Source: Cristatella mucedo (taxonomy: Eukaryota; Bryozoa; Phylactolaemata; Cristatellidae). From it: a DNA stretch of 64,000 nt. The stretch spans positions 250,001-314,000 of the forward strand of contig WPIO01000199.1 in assembly GCA_009760855.2 (NCBI GenBank), read 5' to 3'. The stretch's first letter is position 1. The number at the start of each line of letters is the position of its first letter. Below are positions 47,806 through 57,440 of this stretch, one piece after another. The position numbers and the translations under genes are program-made. The notes beneath the pieces were generated by a model. That model made no database searches, was not told the origin of the DNA, and saw only the letters and a program-made list of their open reading frames with translations.

Positions 47806-48499
47806 TAACTCGTCGCTGAACCTTTGGGATCCGTAGGCTTACCAGATGCAGATGCTTAATTGAAGCAGAACTCAATGACCGTAGTCCAGCTTAGAGGAAA
47901 TCAAGGAGCTAATGCACGTGTAGCTATTAACTTTGACAGATAGTTCCTACCTTTGTACAAGAAGAGGTCTCAGTGCCTTGCGGTGAAAGTTAGGTTCTTA
48001 AATAAAGATTTTAAAGTCTAAGCAACCAATTTAGAACTAACTAAACGTGAAAGTTCGTTTTACCACCATTTAGGTTATGAAAGCTGACCCCTAATATTAA
48101 GTTTCTGCAAGGCAAACATGAAATGTATTTGCTAACGCAGGGGATTTCAATAGTTTAACATACAATTGCAGCTCCATATCGTTAACGTGAAAGCTATATC
48201 GTATATGATGAGAACATATGACGTTTCGAGAGGATACGTATATATTGGGATTTGCACGGGACAAGGATTTGAAGCAGAATGAAAATGAAAGCTGCCATTT
48301 GTGCCGTTCAAGTGGTGACCAAAGCCTGCAAATACCCAATCAAAGTTTTGTGAATTTTGACGATAATCTGAAACACGGGTTTTCGATTTTGAAATTATGA
48401 CCACTATTTGGCGGAGCTTCAATGTGGAGATGGCAGTTCTATCACAGTTTGAAAGCTGGTCTGGACCGTTTAAGGTAAGAGCTTGGGAACGTGACAGAA
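47806..48499. other. Unassigned sequence
   Basis: No recognised element. The right limit is set by the truncated start of the next L2-A copy and could be off by tens of bases. Confidence 0.4.
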
Positions 48500-50605
48500 C
48501 AACCCAAGGTAACTCGGCATATGCAACCAAGTCTAGTTTTTATAAAAACATTGTTGAATCACAGATGCACAATCCAAAAATGCTGATGTCGACAATAAAC
48601 CATCTCCTCAACCTTTCCCAGATTAGCTCCTTACCTGATGATCCTAATGATGATCTAGCCGATCGCATCTCTCGACTCTTTGTGCAGAAGATAGACAAGA
48701 TCAGGGAATCCATCCCTGCGATGACAACCTCCCCACTAGAATGCTGTTCCTCGGTTCCTGGCTGCACCTCAATGTCTGCATTTGAGCAGGTCACTAGTGA
48801 TCTAATTATAAAGTTCGTATCTCAATCAAAGAAGACAACAAGTCCTCTGGACCCTATTCCCACTGTCCTGCTCCTACGTTGCATTGATCTGCTGCTGCCA
48901 TGCATAACTAACATAATTAATATGTCAATAGCCTCAGGTCATGTCCCAGCACCTTTCTAAAAACTGTAGTCAGGCCACTTCTCAAGAAAACTACATTTGA
49001 CCAAGAGAACTTGAGCAACTACCGCCCAGTTTCCATTCCTATCAAAGACACTCGAACGGGTCGTGGCGGACCAGCTGAACTCGTATATCGAAACCTCACA
49101 CCTTGCTAGTAAGTTTCAGTCTGGCTTTAAAACTAATCACTCCACAGAGTCAGCATTGCTTCGGGTATACAACGACCTACTTAGGAATGCAGACATGGGT
49201 AGAGTGTCTCTACTGTTTTGCTTGATCTTTCGGCATCTTTTGATACCATCGATCACAAAGTTCTTCTAGAGCACCTCTCATCTCGCCTGGGCATCACTGG
49301 CACAGCTCTGAAGTGGTTCAGGTCCTATCTAAGTGGGAGACTCCAGAGTATTGACGTGAATGGACAAAGATCGTCTGAAGTACCTCTAAAATATGGATTA
49401 CCTCAGGGCTCAGTGCTGCGTCCGGTTCTTTTCATGCTTTATACTCTCCCTCTTGCTGATGTGATCGCCAAGCACAATCTAGGCTTTCACTTCTATGCGG
49501 ATGACACTCAGTTGTACCTTTGCTTTGATCCCTCCAGGCCTTCGGGCACCTCAAATTCTCTAAACTCACTAGCTGCATGCATTGATGACATCCACACATG
49601 GATGGCAGCAAATTTTCTAAAAACTAACGATGATAAAACTAATTTTTAGGTTATGGGAAAACCCAGTGTGATCCAGAGATTGGAAAGGCTGACTCTCAAA
49701 ATTGGCTCTGCCAGCATATCTCCAGTTGAATCAGCTCGAAATCTAGGTGTCATATTCCAAAGCGACCTCTCGTTAGAAGACCATATCAGCTCCACGGTCA
49801 AATCTGCCTATTTTCACCTTCATAACATTGCTAAAATTCGGGCTTGTATAGATAAAGATACCACGTCCAAGTTGGTCCATGCATTCGTGACATCCCGTCT
49901 CGACTTCTGCAACTCACTGCTTACTGGCCTACCAGCATGTGCGATCAGGCGATTGCAGCTGGTGCAAAACTCTGCAGCTAGGCTTGACTGCCGTGAGCAT
50001 CGCAGTTGCCACATTACTCCACTTCTCTCCGACCTGCACTGGCTACGAGTCAAGCAACGGATTGTCTTCAAGGTTTCGTCCCTCACTTTTAGGTCCCTTC
50101 ATTCTATGGCTCCAGCCTATCTTTCAGATATACTACCCCATCAGGCTAAGCATCGTACCACCAGCTTTTCGGAATCCAACAGTCTAGAAATACCTCATAC
50201 AAACCTTAAATCCTTTTGAGGCCGTGAATTTAGTTCATATGCTCCCAAAGCCTGGAACTCCCTCCCGACCTGCGTCAGAACATCCCCTGACCTGACCACG
50301 TTTAAAAGGAACCTAAAAACACACCTATTTAGGACAGCATTTAGTTGGTCCCTGTGATTAGTCCTTGATGTGCTTATGCGTGCTGACACTGTGCATGCTG
50401 CCACTAACCACATTTGCATGCTGACCCAGTGCATGTCACCCCCAACCATATTATTTGTTTCGTTTGTTTTTTCAAGCATGATTTTACTTACCATTCAATT
50501 GCATTTTCCTTTTCAGCAAATGTAAAGCGCCTTGAGAGAGATTGAGTTCTTTGAGGGTGCTTTTTCAAGTAAATTATTAATATTATTATTATTATACGAA
50601 CTAAA
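48500..50605 (+). mobile_element. L2-A LINE, long 5'-truncated copy
   Basis: It starts in the linker after the endonuclease (SSFYKNIVESQMHNPKMLMS) and extends to the (ATT)n tail at about 50575-50595. The linker frame runs to a stop at 48958, where one base is missing in a run of A relative to the copy at the right edge. An 8-bp-class deletion near 49030 and a missing T near 49213 shift the frame again. From 49218 the RT palm is open (LDLSASFDTIDHKVLLEHLS, LPQGSVLRPVLF, then YADD at 49494-49505 intact). A UAG interrupts at 49647-49649. The thumb and C-terminal region follow to a frameshift stop at 50219. The 3' UTR is complete. This copy keeps the catalytic aspartates that the copy at 62357-64000 has partly lost. 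Confidence 0.94.
49218..50219 (+). pseudogene. L2-A reverse transcriptase, palm to thumb, one nonsense codon
   Basis: The frame contains palm block A (LDLSASFDTIDHKVLLE), the PQGS loop, catalytic YADD (49494-49505) and the GFHFYADDTQLYLCF context. After an in-frame TAG at 49647 come RLTLKIGSASISPVESARNL and the thumb LVHAFVTSRLDFCNSLLTG. The enzyme would copy element RNA at a nicked target site. Here the 5' part is out of frame and the C-terminus is shifted at 50217, so the product would be non-functional. Confidence 0.9.
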
Positions 50606-51330
50606 TGCATGGTCTCCAAAGGATTTGTGGTTTGTGCGAGGTATTAGTAGACTGCTGGACTCTGAAAAGCGTGAGGTACGATGCTTGGTCCGGTGGGTGA
50701 GTAGATCTGAGAGAGACGCTGGAGCCAAAGAATGAAGTGACCTAAAAGTGAGCGACAAAACCTCGAAGTCGAAACGTTGCTTTACTGGTAGCCCGTGCGG
50801 GTCAGCGAGAATAGTTGGGTTGTGGCAACTGTGAGGCTCACGATTGACAACCTAGCTGGGGTAATTTCCACCAGCTGTAATCACCTGATTGCCCATACCA
50901 TTAGGCCAGCAAGCAGTGGTCTACAGAAGTCAAGACGGGATGTCACACATGCAGGGACCAACTTTGACGTGGTATCCTTATTTGAACATGCCCGAATTCT
51001 AGCAATGATATGTAGCTGAAAGTAGGCAGACTTGATTGTGGAGCTGATGCTGTCGTCTAACGAGAGGTCACTTTGGAACATGACCCCTAGATTTCGAGCT
51101 GATTCAACAGGAGATATGTTGGCAGAGCCAAATTTGAGAGTCAGCCTTTCCTATTTCTGAGTCACACTGGGTTTGCCCTTAACTAGTAACTTAGTTATAC
51201 CATCGTTTAGTTTTAGAAAAGATGCTGCCATCCATGTGCGGATGTCACTAATACATGCAGCAAGTGAGTTGAGAGAATCCGAGGTGCTCGAACGATGGGA
51301 CAAATCAAAGTAAATGTACTGTCTCAGCAG
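50597..51330 (-). mobile_element. L2-A LINE fragment, 3'-truncated
   Basis: The minus strand reads from about the LYLCFDP-equivalent position (near 51320) through RLTLKFGSANISPVESARNL-like thumb sequence to the C-terminal FGDHAFSSY near 50600, where it breaks. Plus-strand landmarks include CATGGTCTCCAAAGGATTTGTGG, TAACGAGAGGTCACTTTGGAAC and GAGTTGAGAGAATCCGAGGTGCTCGAAC. Many small indels. It meets the tail of the plus-strand copy at 48500-50605, so the two are tail to tail. Confidence 0.9.
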
Positions 51331-51357
51331 CTCACGAATGCCGTTTGGTGGCCAGTA

Positions 51358-51474
51358 AACAAAAAAGAAAGGCCTAAATCAAAATCTGAAACGGCAAATA
51401 GATTCTACTGTCGACGATTTTCATGCATCTAAGAACGGAGCAGCCTCTCGGACAGTATCTACCAAGTACTCACC
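51358..51474. repeat. Repeat X, copy 1
   Basis: AAACAAAAAAGAAAGGCCTAAATC...GATTTTCATGCATCTAAGAACGGAGCAGCCTCTCGG matches 51885-51990 and 54941-55050 in the same orientation. Each copy lies left of an L2-B 3'-end fragment. X may be the distal part of the L2-B 3' end or a separate element. Confidence 0.65.
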
Positions 51475-51599
51475 TTTACCCTGTGGGACCGGCTGGCAGT
51501 GGTTGGGCTTTGGAGTTGGCTTTTGCTGACCGACATCACAAAAACATCAAAAAGATGCCGTCAAAAGGCGAATGAACGGTGCTCTAACCAATCGCCAGA

Positions 51600-51760
51600 T
51601 CTTGTCCGTCTGTAGCTACACAAATCTACGAAAACTATATAGGTGTTTCGTAAGACAGCTATGAAGGCATTGCTGGCTTTACGTATGCCTCAAGGAATCA
51701 TGATTTAATCCAAGGCAGCCAAGAGAAAGATAGAAACTTATCTGATCGAGAAAATAAACT
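51600..51760 (-). mobile_element. L2-B-like 3' end remnant (segment Y, copy 1)
   Basis: TCTGTAGCTACACAAATCTACGAAAAC...CCAAGGCAGCCAAGAG matches 52095-52240 and 55603-55760. At those positions it lies just beyond the C-terminal coding region of L2-B on the minus strand. Here no coding part follows. Confidence 0.6.
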
Positions 51761-51884
51761 CAGCGGCTGCTTTAAACTGGCATTTGATGTCAGAGATATG
51801 TAGATGAATGAAGAGTTGTATGCGGCTGCTAATTAAATATACCTGTGCAGCGAATACACTTTGGAACCCATTGAACAAACAAGA

Positions 51885-51990
51885 AAGACGAAAGCCGTGA
51901 TTAGAAATGGCAACTAGATCGCATTCTCGTCGGTTTTCGTGTATCCATTAATGCAGCTGCATCTCCAACCGTAGCTGCTAAGTACTTGCC
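51885..51990. repeat. Repeat X, copy 2
   Basis: Direct-orientation copy of 51358-51474, offset by about 527 bp. It is followed by segment Y at 52095. The X-Y pair is therefore duplicated as a unit of about 0.5 kb. Confidence 0.65.
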
Positions 51991-52094
51991 TTCATTGCTT
52001 TGGACCGGCGTCGACGATGAACTTAGAGAACGGCCTTGCTGACCTACAGCAGAGCAACTGCAGTCAAAAACAAACTCTTGTCTAATGAGTTTAC

Positions 52095-52715
52095 TGCTTT
52101 CTTCTGTCTGTAGCTACACAAATCTACAAAAGCTAGAAGTGTCTATCGCAGGATAATTGTGTGTAAGTCTCCAGCCTAATTAGCTTTCTCTCTGCATTGT
52201 GTACCTTCATCCTAGGCAGCAAGTATGCAGGTAGAAGAATACCGGAGAGAGGAGACCAGTTGAAGAAGGAGTCGCATGGAATTAGCAGCACAGGACGGCT
52301 GTATAGAGTGTAACATATCCATGAGCATTAGATTAGGTGATGATGCATGAGAATTTGCGCCTGAGCTCATTCCACTGTCTATGACCTGTACGGCAAGAGC
52401 AATGTCGCCAACGGTCTTTATGCGAAGGAATGGAGCAGCTAAGGTATTGTCGGCAATGGACTTCGGGATAGAGACTTGGACTTGGAGGAGAGTGAAACTT
52501 GTGCAGCAGTTCAGCTAAGTCTTACGACTTAAGTCTTGGTGGGCCTTGTAAGTGAGCATTAAGACTTTGCATCTATCGATACACCAACCGCCGTTCAAGC
52601 AATATCAGCAAATCAGACACAGGATAAATTACCCTGGACTGATAAGCTAGCCATGCCGCCAGCCATATTCTTTACCAGCTGCACGGACATCTAGTCGTCC
52701 TCAAGAGCCTCCTGC
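52095..52715 (-). mobile_element. L2-B LINE 3' fragment
   Basis: Plus-strand landmarks in minus-strand order: GCAGCAGTTCAGCTAAGTCT, GGGCCTTGTAAGTGAGCATTAAGACTTTGCATC and CATCTAGTCGTCCTCAAGAG. All parallel the 52925-54100 copy (GAGCAGTTCAGCTAAGTGAG; GAGCCTTGTGGGTCAGTGCAAGAACTTTGTTC). It has several indels and no long frame. Segment Y forms its 3' end. Confidence 0.78.
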
Positions 52716-52924
52716 AGTGAACTGATTATGCGAGATAAAAAGCTGGTGAAATAAAACAGGAACAGCTAGTTCTGCCTTATTACGTCCACTGTTTGCCTGC
52801 GTCTTAATCAAAGAGCAGCCTGCGAGAGCCTGGAGGCATGCAACCTGCGATGTGAACCAAACAAACAACAGCAAGTAATTTTGGGCATGTAGCCCCCCAC
52901 AGCAGATCACATCACAGAGCGTTT

Positions 52925-54100
52925 TCATGTATGTAATGTAATGTGATGTAATGTAATGTATCTCTGTCTGTAACTCCATGTATTCATAAAGACCATGTGG
53001 GTGTTACGCAGGAGAGTTTTGTAAAGCCCACTCACAGCCTAAGCGGCTTTTGGAATGCATTCGGTAGCCAACTGACTTTGCCTCACGTAACAAAGAGAAA
53101 GTGGGAAGCGTAGCAGAGTCGCAAGAGCAGTTGAGGTAGTGATTAGCATAAAAGTAGCAGTTCAGGACCTCTGACAAGGATGAGCCACAATCGGCAGCAG
53201 AAGAGTAGTTGTCGCTGCATAAGAATTTTGGAAGCGAGTTCCACAGTCTAGGATAAGCAGAGCTAAAGCCTCTGTCACCAACTGTCTTTAAGCAGAGGAA
53301 CGGAACACCTAACGTATTGTCCACACAGGACCTGAATGTGCGAACAGGCTGAAGCCGGTGGAGCAGTTCAGCTAAGTGAGGAGAAGCCACTCCGTGGCGA
53401 GCCTTGTGGGTCAGTGCAAGAACTTTGTTCTGAATCCGTTGGTCAACCGGCATCCATCCCAGCTCGTTTAGCAAAGGAGACACGTGCTCAAACTTCTGGG
53501 ACGTGAAGACTAGCCTTGCAGCTATATTCAGAGTCAGCTGCAGGGGCCTAACAGGTATCTTTGGTAGCCCAGCCAAAAGGGAATTACAATAATCAAGCCG
53601 AGACAAAACTAAGGAGCTAATTACATTTTTTGCAAGCCACTGTGAAAGACAACTCCTAGTCTTGGATAGGGATCGAACGTGATGGCTAGCTGTAGAAGCT
53701 GTCTTCTGAATGAAGCTTTACAAATTTAGGCAGCTGTCAAAAACGACACCTACTTTTCAAGGACGTAGTAATGGTCGCACAACAGCATCACGTATTAGAA
53801 GAGCAAAGCCTTTCAATCCAGCAACACCCTTAGGGTGTCCTGTGAGCAGTACTTTGGTTGTGTCGTCATTAACTTTCAAGAAGTTTTCCCACATCCAAGA
53901 TCAAATATCGGCAAGGCAAGCATTCCATTTTTCAGTTGCTGCAGATATACTCCGAAGGTTTGAATGACAAATACAACTGAGTATCGTCAGCCTGAAAGTG
54001 ATATCCTATTCCATAGGTAGTAATCACTTTTTCCAGAGGCTATATATAAATGGAGAACAGCAAGGGACCGAGTCCAGACCCTATAAATTCAAACCGTTAA
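52925..54100 (-). mobile_element. L2-B LINE, longest copy (RT palm to tail)
   Basis: The minus strand begins near 54085 with a GPLLFSIY-type block. It then has GYHFQADDTQLYLSF: the aspartates of YADD at 53983-53988 are present and the tyrosine position is Gln. After a broken stretch, a 200-codon frame (53004-53606) holds SRLDYCNSLLAGLPKIPVRP, LLNELGWMPVDQRIQNKVLA, HLAELLHRLQPVRTFRSCVD and WNSLPKFLC, plus a Ser/Cys-rich end absent from L2-A. After the stop come ~45 bp of UTR and a (TTACA)n-type tail (52926-52962). That tail differs clearly from the L2-A (ATT)n end. The RT part is frameshifted and the copy 5'-truncated. Confidence 0.9.
52926..52962 (-). repeat. (ATGTA)n / (TTACA)n LINE tail
   Basis: Plus-strand ATGTAATGTAATGTGATGTA-type pentamers. 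A degenerate version follows the plus-strand L2-B fragment at about 13930-13942 (TTATTACATTACC), supporting this as the family tail. Confidence 0.85.
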
Positions 54101-54394
54101 AAAATGCTTTCTTGTTGAAGAACCACAGTGGTCGCTGCATGCGATGGCTGCTAAGTCGCCCGAGAAGAAATCAGGCTGGCAACCAGGACCTAACGCCAGT
54201 ACCTAAATTAAGGTGCCGGGTCGCATAGCAGTATTAATCATAGGACATTTATCCAGATTGGCAGATATTCATCGGGAAAGGGTCATGTGAGGTTTTAGGA
54301 TTTACATCGTTCAGCTATGCCTCATGCAAATCTCCCTGTATTTTGTGACGGTGTTCATTTTTAGCTTTTCTATTTTAAAAGTTAGAAGCAAACT
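54101..54394. other. Unassigned sequence
   Basis: No recognised element between two LINE fragments. Confidence 0.4.
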
Positions 54395-54800
54395 CTTGGC
54401 TGTCGTCGTGACATCCCCAGACAGGACGGCCTTTTTTGTGTAAAGAGAGCTTGCAAATAAACCTATTCATCATAACATGAAATGCATCCTGAAAATTCTG
54501 CGTATGTCTGTTCATTGGAGCTGGCACTATCAAGCTACCACTAGCGATATTGTACACGATCGCATCGTCCTTATCGAATATAGTCGTATTATTCTAATTT
54601 CTATCGAGCATGCTGCAGGAAATTATGTAATGCTGCTTTCTGGTTAACCTCTAACAGCCTAATGCTTTATCACATTGTTCTTGCTGTCACTGACCACTTC
54701 ATCGCACTTTAATTAGAGCTACTGTAAACTGCCTTGAACCATATTCAGATCTCAGAATGTGTCACACGAACGTATTACTGTCATTACCTCTACGCTGAAA
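54395..54800 (+). mobile_element. L2-A LINE 3' end, old
   Basis: GTCGTGACATCCCCAGACAGG matches the family's GTCAGAACATCCCCTGACTT. AATAAACCTATTCATCATAACATGAAATGCATCCTG matches CACACCTATTTAGGACAGCATTTAGTGGGTCCCTG. Near 54725 ACTGTAAACTGCCTTGAACC is the eroded TGTAAAGCGCCTTGAG motif. It contains no intact frame. Confidence 0.65.
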
Positions 54801-54940
54801 AATACAATTTCAACCTGTAAAACAAGTAGTTGGTTCTACTGGGTCTTGGTGTCTGGGAATTCGCTAGATCTGTTTTTTTAGGCTGCTCAATTAAGTCTAT
54901 CTCGGCTGAAGCCCACGCTTGCAGTTTGAAGGCTAGTCAA

Positions 54941-55050
54941 TAAACAAAAACGTGAAAGGCCTGATATGAAATGATTACTAGATCGCATTTTCAAGGATTT
55001 TCGTGTATGCATGAATAAAGCGGCCTCTCGGAGTGTAGCTACAAAGCAGT
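54941..55050. repeat. Repeat X, copy 3
   Basis: AAACAAAAACGTGAAAGGCCTGATATG...CTAGATCGCATTTTCAAGGATTTTCGTGTATGCATGA...CGGCCTCTCGGAG matches the copies at 51358 and 51885. It is 550 bp from segment Y, against 100-130 bp in the other two, so extra DNA lies between them here. Confidence 0.65.
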
Positions 55051-55602
55051 GATCTACATTCTGTGGTACCTGCTGCTGCGGTGCATGTGGCGGCTGATTT
55101 TATAGGTCAGCAGCAAAAAAAGATTGAATCAATGCAGTCAAGAAATGAAGAAAGGCTGGTCTACAACGTGGTCTACAATTTATTAAAGGAGGTCAAAGGT
55201 TGCGAATCCGCCCATGCATTAATGTTGGTGGTGGATGAGTCACGGATGTGCGAAAATACTTCATCGAAGACTGTGGAGAAACTATTGCATACATGAAGCT
55301 AATACCCACGGAGTGAGACCACTCGGAATTATCAATCACAGTATTCACCGTCGCACAATTTACTAGTGGCGAGACAGGCAAGACAGCAGATAGCAAATAA
55401 AAAGACCAGGCTTTTCTAATCGTCCTGGTGTGGAAACAGATGTAATCTTTGAACATGGCTAGATCGGCCTCTACCCAAAATTCTCCTCAGAATTCTGGGT
55501 AGGGTCCTCCCCAGAATTATACGTCAGAATTCTACCCAGAATTCTGACTGAGCTCAAGCCTGACCTTTACGAGGCTGCTCTACAAAATTCGCTGCTCTCA
55601 TT
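55051..55602. other. Unassigned sequence separating X and Y, with EcoRI-type palindromes
   Basis: This holds a 77-codon plus frame (55063-55296) and an 87-codon minus frame (55193-55456) without domains. At 55484-55552 there is a cluster of CAGAATTCTG palindromes. It appears to be an insertion relative to the other X-Y units. Confidence 0.45.
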
Positions 55603-56130
55603 CGTCTGTAGCAAATGTAACAAATCTATTAAGGCTCTAGGGGTGTCTCACAGGAGATTTGTGTGTAGCTGACTCAAATAATAAGTGGCTTTTTGTATAC
55701 GTTCGGTAACCACTTTACTTTATCCAAGGCAGCAAGTAGAAAGGTAGGATTATGAGCAAGAAGACCAGTTCAGGTAGTAGCAGCACAGCAGGACAGCTTC
55801 ATAGAATATAAAATACTCGGCAGCAGGAGGCTAGATGGCATCGCATGATAATTTGAAAGCGAGATCGTTCCACAATCTAGGACCTGTAGGGCAAAAGCTT
55901 TATTGCCAAAGGTCTTTGAGCAAAGAAATGGAGCTGCTAATATCTTGTCCGCAAAGGACCTGGGGGTAGGCTGAACGTGAGACAGGTGCAGCAGTTCAGC
56001 TAGGTCTGAACGAATTGAGTCATGCGGGCCGTGTGGGTGAGCCAACGGCCTTTACTCTGTATCCATCAATCAACCAGTAGCCACCAAAGTCATTTCAGTT
56101 AAAGAGATACGCGATAAAAGTAAAGATCAA
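55603..56130 (-). mobile_element. L2-B LINE 3' fragment
   Basis: The minus frame 55770-56045 reads SDLAELLHLSHVQPTPRSFA and AAPFLCSKTFGNKAFA, matching SPHLAELLHRLQPVRTFRSC and GVPFLCLKTVGDRGFSSA. Segment Y (55603-55760) forms the 3' end. On the 5' side the element is cut near 56130 by a segment that includes an L2-A tail and a partial duplication. Confidence 0.8.
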
Positions 56131-56164
56131 TTTTTGCTTAATATACCCCATTGGCTAACTTATG

Positions 56165-56310
56165 GCTGGTACTTCCTGGTAAATCAGGCATGATATCACT
56201 CATCATTCAATCGCGTTTCCCTTTGCAGCAACTGTAAAGCACCTAGAAAGAGATTGAGCTCTCTGAGGGTGTTGTATCGAGTGCATTATTGTTATCATTA
56301 TTATTATCGA
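56165..56310 (+). mobile_element. L2-A LINE 3' tail nested in L2-B
   Basis: TCATCATTCAATCGCGTTTCC, GCAGCAACTGTAAAGCACCTAGAAAGAGATTGAG and an (ATT)n-like end at 56285-56307 match the L2-A 3' end. L2-B sequence flanks it on both sides. Confidence 0.82.
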
Positions 56311-56600
56311 ACGCTTAACTCTGTGTCCATCGATTCGATCTACAAGTAGCCATCCTAGTCATTTCAGTTAAAGAGACAAGCAATGAAACCTCTGGGATTT
56401 ATTAACTAGCCCTGCAGCCACGTTCATTACCAGGCGCAGTGACATAGTGGTCCTCGTGGTATGCTTGTGTTACACTGGCGATGTTAGAGGTGGCAGTGAT
56501 ATGCCAAACCAATCAAGGGTGTAAAAAAGACAATGGAAAATCGGTGGGACTTTGCTTAATACACCCAATAATTAACGGCTGGCACCTCCTGGTAAATGTT
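56310..56600 (-). mobile_element. L2-B LINE fragment, partly duplicating 56046-56195
   Basis: TAACTCTGTGTCCATCGATTCGATCTACAAGTAGCC...TTTCAGTTAAAGAGACAAGCAATGAAA repeats 56055-56120. TTTGCTTAATACACCCAATAATTAACGGCTGGCACCTCCTGGTAAAT repeats 56142-56192. About 160 bp present here is absent from the first copy, including the L2-B block AGCCCTGCAGCCACGTTCATTACCAG. Confidence 0.7.
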
Positions 56601-57334
56601 TGTAAAACGTAAACAGGCTCTGAGAATTCTATCTAGAGACCTAGCATTTAGGGCTTTGAGCCCAGCAACAAACGTTCAGTATTTTCTGACGCCAAAGATA
56701 AAGCAGACTCCGAATTGTATAACTCTTTCCCACTTCAAAACTCTGGCTTTCATGCAGCCTCCGTCGTGGATTATCGCCTACTCTTTTCCGAGTCCGGCCT
56801 GTTAATTAATCGGTAATGATACTAGTCAGTAGCGGCCCTATTGGGTTAGCTAGCAGCCCCTTCAAGTGAGACCGGACGATAGAAATCGGAAAACCTGAAA
56901 ATCTCTAAAGGTAATTGGACTGAAATTACCCTAGGAACAGCAGTTTAGGCAGCAGTACGAAGCCGTCGTAGAGCCAATCACTCCAATATAATGAAAACTA
57001 AGATCTCAGGAGTTAAGAGCATTTAGTGACAGTTGGCTCACCGTAAAAGGAACCAATGAAGCCGTTTAAAAGAACAGCAAGCTCAAAAGAAAGCAGCAAC
57101 TTCGGATTAAGGCTGATTACACCTGCAGGGAAAACGGTGCTAATGCAAGTAGTAGCAGCTACACATTCGACGAGTCGTTAAACGAGAAATCTCACTCATC
57201 CCATATTCTTTACTAAAGGATAGTGTATATGTCCTCATTAAAGGCCTACATTTTCTCTTTTGACCCGTTGTATACCAACCTCTTACATGCAGCTATGTGT
57301 GTGGCCCACAAAATCGGTCAAATAAGCATCTGGA
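56601..57334. other. Unassigned sequence
   Basis: No recognised feature; frames are short. Confidence 0.4.
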
Positions 57335-57440
57335 CAAGCTTGGTCGTGGGAGGTTTTTTTGGCCCGGCAGTTAAAGAGCTCCCCTCTAACAAGGTCTCCC
57401 CAAGGTCGTGGGATAGAGCTCCGTGCCATAAACAAAGCAC
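57335..57440 (+). mobile_element. Possible tRNA-derived sequence (SINE head or tRNA pseudogene)
   Basis: TTGGCCCGGCAGTTAAAGAGC resembles a D-arm/A box. About 40 bp on, AGGTCGTGGGATAGAGCTCC resembles a T-arm/B box (GGTCGTGG(C)TTCGAGTCC in the SINE at 27232). The downstream body of the other SINEs is not present. No pairing fits well enough to call a functional tRNA. Confidence 0.35.

Noticed and set aside
47806-48499. Expected missing 3' end of the minus-strand L2-A copy at 50597-51330
   Set aside because: No reverse-complement L2-A 3' sequence seen here, so a simple nested-insertion model for the 48.5-51.3 kb pair is not supported.
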